Positions 58,690 through 64,000 of a DNA stretch of 64,000 nucleotides are shown piece after piece; positions within the stretch are counted from its first letter, which is position 1; each line of letters opens with the position of its first letter. Under the pieces are notes generated by a model, which saw only the letters and a list, made by a program, of their open reading frames with translations, had not been told where the DNA came from and did not search any database. Made by a program: the position numbers and the translations under genes. The stretch comes from Aldrovandia affinis (Eukaryota > Chordata > Actinopteri > Notacanthiformes > Halosauridae), in NCBI GenBank assembly GCA_029706075.1, contig JAINUG010000115.1, forward strand, positions 2,125,001 through 2,189,000. The letters run 5' to 3'.

Positions 58690-59545
58690 CGGATGCATAT
58701 CACATCATATTGAAAGTTAAGTTATTATGCTTCCATTGAATTTGGAATGAGCTATCACTTTAAATACACAAACACACAATAAATGAAAGTTTGAGATGGA
58801 TACGGAAAATAAGGAATATAGATGATAGAAGATATGGAAATAAGCATAAGGGGAATTAGAAGAGAGAGCCAACATGATTTAATTTATCTACTAGTCAGTT
58901 GTTACTAATTCTGTCAATGCCGACAGAAGTGTGTCTTATGGGCAGGGTTTCAACACATCATGAAATAAGATACAGGCAACCACATGATAATGATTATGTT
59001 ACATTTAACTGCAAGTTTTAGAGCACTGGACCCTTTCCAGTGTGGCATCCACAGCTGGCCCTGTTTTTATTTACGTGCCCTTGCTGCTAATTTTCTTCTT
59101 GGTGCACTTTTTAATTTATTGCAGCATTGTCTAATACAATACACCTCTTGCAAGTGATAAATGTCAACAGACATAAACATTGCGCTGTCATTCTTCCCAT
59201 ACCCCTGATTGTGGCATCGGAAGTAGCAATTAATTGATTAACTGAGATGATTGTCGCAATTCATTGAATGATTGTTTGATACGTATCTTGAAATGTATCC
59301 TTTGGTGGTGGAGGAATGCAGGACATGCAAGATTTTCTCAGAGCCCTACCTGGGATACGATTAGCTTCACATCATGAAGGTAAGGCAGACACCTGGCTAA
59401 TCACTGGCTCGTGGATGCATGTCATGTGACGTAACTAAGAAACGGGGCAGGATTCGATCTAACACATTTAGTCTCTAATATGCAGTTAAATCAGACAAGG
59501 CTTAAGTTGAATCCGGATTCAATCGAACCAACCTTTTGGTCTTAA
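58690..59545. other. Non-coding stretch, no gene seen
   Basis: AT-rich. No feature recognised. Confidence 0.4.
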
Positions 59546-59609
59546 GGATCCGCCTTGTCGGGCAAGTGAGAATTGAAAATGCCTATCCCCTGGATCCAGT
59601 AGCCTTAGT

Positions 59610-62600
59610 CTCCCATTCAGAAGGCGCTTCCAGCGTCGCACCCTCCCACGACAACGGAATCTCTCCAACCTCTCCTACCCCTCCCTGACCCTTTGTGACA
59701 GCTTCACAATCTCAGGGGGGCTATGGAACTGTCGGTCTGCCGCACAGAAGGCCGACTTCATTTCTGTTTATGCCTCCCTCTTGTCCCTCCAGTTTCTCGC
59801 CCTCACCGAGACCTGGATCAGCCCTGACAACTCCGCTACTCCTGCTGCCCTCTCGTCCGCCTATTCCTTCTCCCACACCCCCCGGCCATCCGGCCGTGGT
59901 GGTGGTACAGGTTTGCTTATCTCTCCCACATGGAAGTTCCCAGTCGTTCCCCTCTCCAACCTGTCTATATCCTCTTTTGAATACCACCCTGTCTCCATCA
60001 CCTATCCTACTAAACTCTTTATTGTTGTTGTTTATCGTCCACCAGGGCCCCTGGGATGCCTCCTCGACGAGCTAGACACCCTGCTCAGCTCCTTCCCTGA
60101 GGACGGCACCCCGCTGATCCTCCTGGGAGACTTCAACATCCACCTAGAGGCCCCCCAGTCTGCTGCCTTCCTACCACTACTCCACTCCTTCGACCTCTCC
60201 CTGCAACACTCCCCCCCAACCCACAAGGCAGGCAACCTCCTAGACCTGATCTTCCTGAGGAACTGCCCCTGCTCCAATCTCACGGTTACCCCCTTGCATA
60301 CATCTGATCACCATTTTATTTCCTTCTCCCTCTCCCTTGCCCCCCATCCTCCCTCCCCTCCTCCAACACCCACTATCACTGCCCGTCGTAACCTTTGTTC
60401 CCTCTCACCCTCTTCCCTCGCTCCCATTGTCACTGCTTCCCTCCCCCCCCTTAAAGCATTCTCTAGACTCCCCACTGACACTGCTTCCTCCACCCTAATC
60501 TCATCTCTGTCCTCTGCACTTGATTCTCTCTGTCCTCTTCTCCCCAGACCTGCACGCTCATCCCCTCCTAGTCCCTGGATGTCTGACACCCTGCGCACCT
60601 CCCGGGTCAGCCTCCGTGCTGCTGAGAGGATGTGGGCGAAATCCAGGCACCCATCCGACCTTTCATCCTATCAGTCTCTACTGTCTATGTTTTCTTCTGC
60701 CGTCACTGCCGCTAAGGCAAACTTCTATCAAACTAAAATTCAAAACTATCTCTAAACCTCGGCAACTGTTCTCTATTTTCTCCTCTCTCCTCAGCACACC
60801 TCCTCCCCCACCTCAGTCCCCCTTCACTGCAGATGACTTTGCTGTTTTCTTCGAGGAGAAATATTCCATATTCCATCTTCGTATATTACATCCGCAGCTC
60901 CTTTGTGCCCTCCACTCCCTCCCCTCCCTCTGTGCCCTCCCCCTGCTTCCCCTCTTTTTCTCCCCTCTCAGACTCTGATATTTCCCACCTCCTCCTCTCC
61001 CACCGCCCTACCACTTGTGCCCTCGACCCTATCCCTTCATCCCTCCTCCAGGCTATCACACCTGACATCCTCCCATTTGTCACCTCCCTTGTGAACTCCT
61101 CCCTGTCTTCTGGTTGTTTCCCCTCGCCCTTCAAAAGGGCCCATATCACCCCTCTGCTGAAAAACCCCACTCTAGACCCCTCAGTCATCCAGAATTATCG
61201 CCCAGTTTCCCTCCTCCCCTTCCTGTCTAAAACCCTCGAAAGAGCGGTATCTAACCAACTCTCTGCTTTCCTCACAGAAAATAACCTGCTGGACCCCCAC
61301 CAGTCCGGCCGGCTTCAGACCTGGCCACTCAACAGAAACCGCTCTCCTCTCGGTCAATGAGGCACTCCAAACCGCACGAGCCGCCTCCCTCTCCTCCATC
61401 CTGATCCTGCTTGATCTCTCAGCTGCCTTCGACACTGTGGAGCACTCCATCCTCCTGTCCTCCCTGGCAGCAACAGGGATCTGCGGTACACCCCTCGCCT
61501 GGATCGATTCCTACCTCTCCAGTCGCTCCTTCCAGGTTGCCTGGGCTGGTAAAGTATCGCTGCCTCGCTCCCTCCCCACCGGGGTTCCACAGGGCTCAGT
61601 CCTCGGTCCCCTTCTCTTCTCCCTGTACACCTGCTCCCTTGGCTCTGTAATCTCCACCCACGGCTTATCTTACCATTGTTATGCTGATGACACTCAACTC
61701 TTTCTCTCCTTCTCCCCATCAGACACTCAGGTCTCTACCCGCATCTCTGCTTGCCTGAGGGACATTCAGAGCTGGATGGACAGTCACCACCTAAAGCTCA
61801 ACCCAGGTAAAACAGAACTAATCTTCATTCCTGCCCTAAACTCTCCCCACCTTGATTTCTCAATTTCTGTAGGTGACACCTTGGTGACATCATCACCCTG
61901 CTCGAAGAATCTCGGTGTGGTGATGGACAACAGGCTGTCCCTATCAATGAACATTGCAGCGGTAAGCCGGGCATGCAGATTCTTCCTGTATAACATCAGT
62001 AGAATCCATCCCTTCCTTACCACGTACTCTACCCAGCTCCTGGTCCAAGCAATGGTACTGTCCCGCTTGGACTACTGCAACTCGCTCCTGGCTGGCCTTC
62101 CCGCATCTGCCATCAGACCCCTGCAACTCATCCAGAATGCTGCAGCCCGTCTGGTCTACAACCTTCCTAGACACTCCCATGTCACCCCCCTGCTCACTAC
62201 CCTCCACTGGCTGCCTGTTATCAAATTCAGGACATTAGTCCAGCATACCGGGCAGTCAAGGGATCAGCCCCAACATACCTCCTCAAGATCTTCAAACCCT
62301 ACACACCTGCCAGACCACTCCGTTCTGCTACCTCAGGACGCCTAGCACCTCCCCCCCTCCGCACCTGCGCTTCCCGGTCACGTCTCCTGTCGGTTCTGGC
62401 TCCACGATGGTGGAATGACCTTCCTGTGGAAGTCAGAACAGCTGAGACCCCGGCCACCTTCAAGCGACGACTGAAGACTCACCTCTTCAGGGTGCACCTC
62501 TCCCCGTAGTCCGGTTTTTGTTAAATTTAGGGACATGCTTAGTTTTACACATGTCTACTTGTTTATGTATTGTATTAGGCTTAGGCATTATTTTCTGCAT

Positions 62601-62812
62601 TGATTGCTTTATTGCTACCGTTGAATTGTGGCTACAGATTTACCTACAGGGTCCAAGTTTAACTATGTGGTTGCTCCTAGCACCCAGGAACTGTACTTCC
62701 CACTAGGGTGGCTTTCAGCTAAACTGTTCTTGACTACGGTTAACACTTTGTTGTACGTCGCTCTGGATAAGAGCGTCTGCCAAATGCCTGTAATGTAATA
62801 ATAATGTAATGT
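59610..62812 (+). mobile_element. L2-group LINE, nearly complete ORF2, frame-broken
   Basis: About 3.2 kb. The endonuclease domain starts at about 59712 (GLWNCRSAAQKADFI, LALTETWIS) and includes VVYRPPGPLG, LILLGDFNIHL and the catalytic SDHHF-type motif at TPLHTSDHHFISFSLSL. The RT domain (60833-62220) has [53 protein letters not shown] and the catalytic YADDTQLFLSF. The C-terminal part has SRLDYCNSLLAGLPA and WWNDLPVEVRTAE. The 3' tail is TACGTCGCTCTGGATAAGAG, then GCGTCTGCCAAATGCC and an (AATGT)-type end. Three or four frame breaks (near 60740, 61310, 62225) show that it is inactive. Such L2 elements can mobilise SINEs that share this tail, like those at 19871 and 34418. Confidence 0.92.
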
Positions 62813-63360
62813 TAACACTCAAATGCCCTTGTTTAAGTTTCAGCACTCTGAATATTGAACTCAAGTGGTATTATGTGTTCAAACCCCACACTTATCCAAC
62901 ATGTAAAATATATTTTCTTGATTTAATTGAATAATCAATGTTAACAATGATTTGTAACACTTGTAACACACATTCGTTTTTAATTGTATTACGGTAAATT
63001 TGAAAAGCTACAATTTACAGGGGCAACAACTGGTTTGGAACCCGCAACCTTTGGATTACTGGTGCAGTGGTTTTACTGTGTATGTTACAGGGCAAGCTCT
63101 TCAGCAATGGAATCTAGAATTAATGAATGAAGAGGAATGAATAGCCAAGCATTAGCTGCAAATTACATATAACAACAAAATTACATTTAACAAAATATGC
63201 ATATTACAAGCAAGAAAGTTTAAAGTGAAACATACATGTATGTGCAAGTGCTTTGTGATACATAGAAATAATTTAAGTTTCAGAATTACACACATTGTGT
63301 CTTGTTTAGGACAATGTGCCCTACAATTCAGAATATGTTTCAAATCAATAGACCTGAATT
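62813..63360. other. Non-coding stretch with split tRNA-like repeats
   Basis: 62815-62890 is the right part of the tRNA-like repeat seen whole at 44425-44515. 63010-63085 read minus has GGTTGCGGGTTCCAAACCAG, a B-box-like segment of another SINE. Otherwise AT-rich. Confidence 0.4.
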
Positions 63361-63379
63361 AAATACAGTATTTTGAATG

Positions 63380-63800
63380 GGCACACCCATATGAACAGCT
63401 AAAAAAATACATGTCAATCGGACTTAGGGTTCATGAGAAGACGTTTATTTTGTGTTTTTCATGTAAAGGAAAAGCTACCGAGGGGAAAATCATAGGTCCT
63501 TGATTTGTTCTATGAGAGAAAATAATTTTGACAATAACCCTAAGAATTATATTTTTTCAAAATGTGCATTTTCAATAATCTGCTATAGCGCCAGCATTTG
63601 GTCAATTGGTGTCATACTGTCAGGGCATATTCTTGACACAGTCCTCGACAAACATGCCAAGTTTGGTGAGTGTTTTGGTGAGTATATTTGAGAATTCATG
63701 TGGATTTTACAGCCATTTTTGCAAAAGTGGCTGAAGAAAATAATAAAAACTAGTAGAAAAACAATAGCGTTCCAACACTTACGGTGCTTGGATCCCTAAT
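63380..63800. repeat. Possible dispersed teleost repeat
   Basis: CTATAGCGCCAGCATTTGGT, ACATGCCAAGTTTGGTGAGT and ACTTACGGTGCTTGGATCCC have the look of a widely dispersed fish repeat I have seen before, but I cannot name the family from sequence alone. No coding. Confidence 0.35.
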
Positions 63801-64000
63801 AATAATCATTGCTGCATCAGTTAAGACATGATGTTTGCACAATGTATTTTTGATGTTGCAAAAACATTAATCAGACAGTAAGAACCTTTTGTTGAGAGAA
63901 CGTAACAGACTGAAACTTCAGCACAAGTGTGCACAACTCCCCTTTGCAATATCATTCCACCCGACCCCTTAAGCCTAAATAAACGATTTAATCTGTTGAA
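63801..64000. other. Window end, no feature seen
   Basis: No gene or repeat recognised. Confidence 0.4.

Noticed and set aside
1-64000. LTR retroelement or other capsid- or envelope-bearing element
   Set aside because: I saw no gag, integrase, envelope or capsid-like reading frames anywhere in the window.

Overview
This window looks like vertebrate, almost certainly teleost fish, nuclear DNA: AT-rich intronic or intergenic sequence dense with fish-type transposons (Tc1-like elements with GAGGGTAGACAAAA ends, Harbinger, hAT, V-SINE, HpaI-like tRNA SINEs, L2-group LINEs). I cannot name the species from sequence alone.

The one host protein-coding exon I can identify securely is on the minus strand at 23558-23825. 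It is the first coding exon of a PDE4D5-type long isoform of the cAMP phosphodiesterase pde4d, with an ATG, the isoform-specific N-terminus and a good splice donor. It sits at the edge of a GC-rich, CpG-rich stretch (about 23.5-24.7 kb) that probably holds its 5'UTR and promoter. As given, the exon appears to lack one T shortly before its donor, which shifts the frame. The rest of the window is probably the large introns on either side. A second, unidentified spliced-looking minus-strand ORF lies upstream in the gene's sense at 49200-49425. Several GC-richer islands (about 3.9-4.6, 7.1-7.7, 16.3-16.6, 47.9-49.1 and 54.6-55.1 kb) could be conserved noncoding elements, but this is inference.

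The left third (0-22 kb) holds four items of note: three copies of Tc1 family A, a MADF-like Harbinger derivative with perfect 15-bp ends (2517-3127), a 203-bp MITE (12971-13173) and a possible ULP1/C48 peptidase exon (14782-14932). It also has a direct duplication (16626 and 18392) flanking a V-SINE with clear target-site duplications. Around 22.4-22.9 kb is a SINE whose 5' half is inverted with a perfect 45-bp arm, as twin priming would give.

The middle (25-46 kb) holds an L2/CR1-group LINE on the minus strand (27.3-29.8 kb), the fourth Tc1-A copy, HARBI1-like sequence, an L1-like LINE, and a V-SINE that looks like a consensus mosaic of filled and empty alleles (35350-35567). It also has a hAT remnant and a 3.2-kb Harbinger element (42899-46093) carrying convergent Myb-like and HARBI1-like remnants and several nested insertions.

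The right part (46-64 kb) holds a 537-bp MITE with 31-bp inverted ends and an unusual array of GCCTAAGT motifs (50343-50879). It also has a truncated L2 (51.4-52.4 kb), a ZMYM1-like hAT element interrupted by a hAT MITE with an exact 8-bp duplication, and a nearly complete but frame-broken L2 LINE (about 59.6-62.8 kb) inserted into another repeat. I found no clearly new biological system. The most unusual structures are the GCCTAAGT-array MITE, the twin-primed SINE and the mosaic V-SINE.
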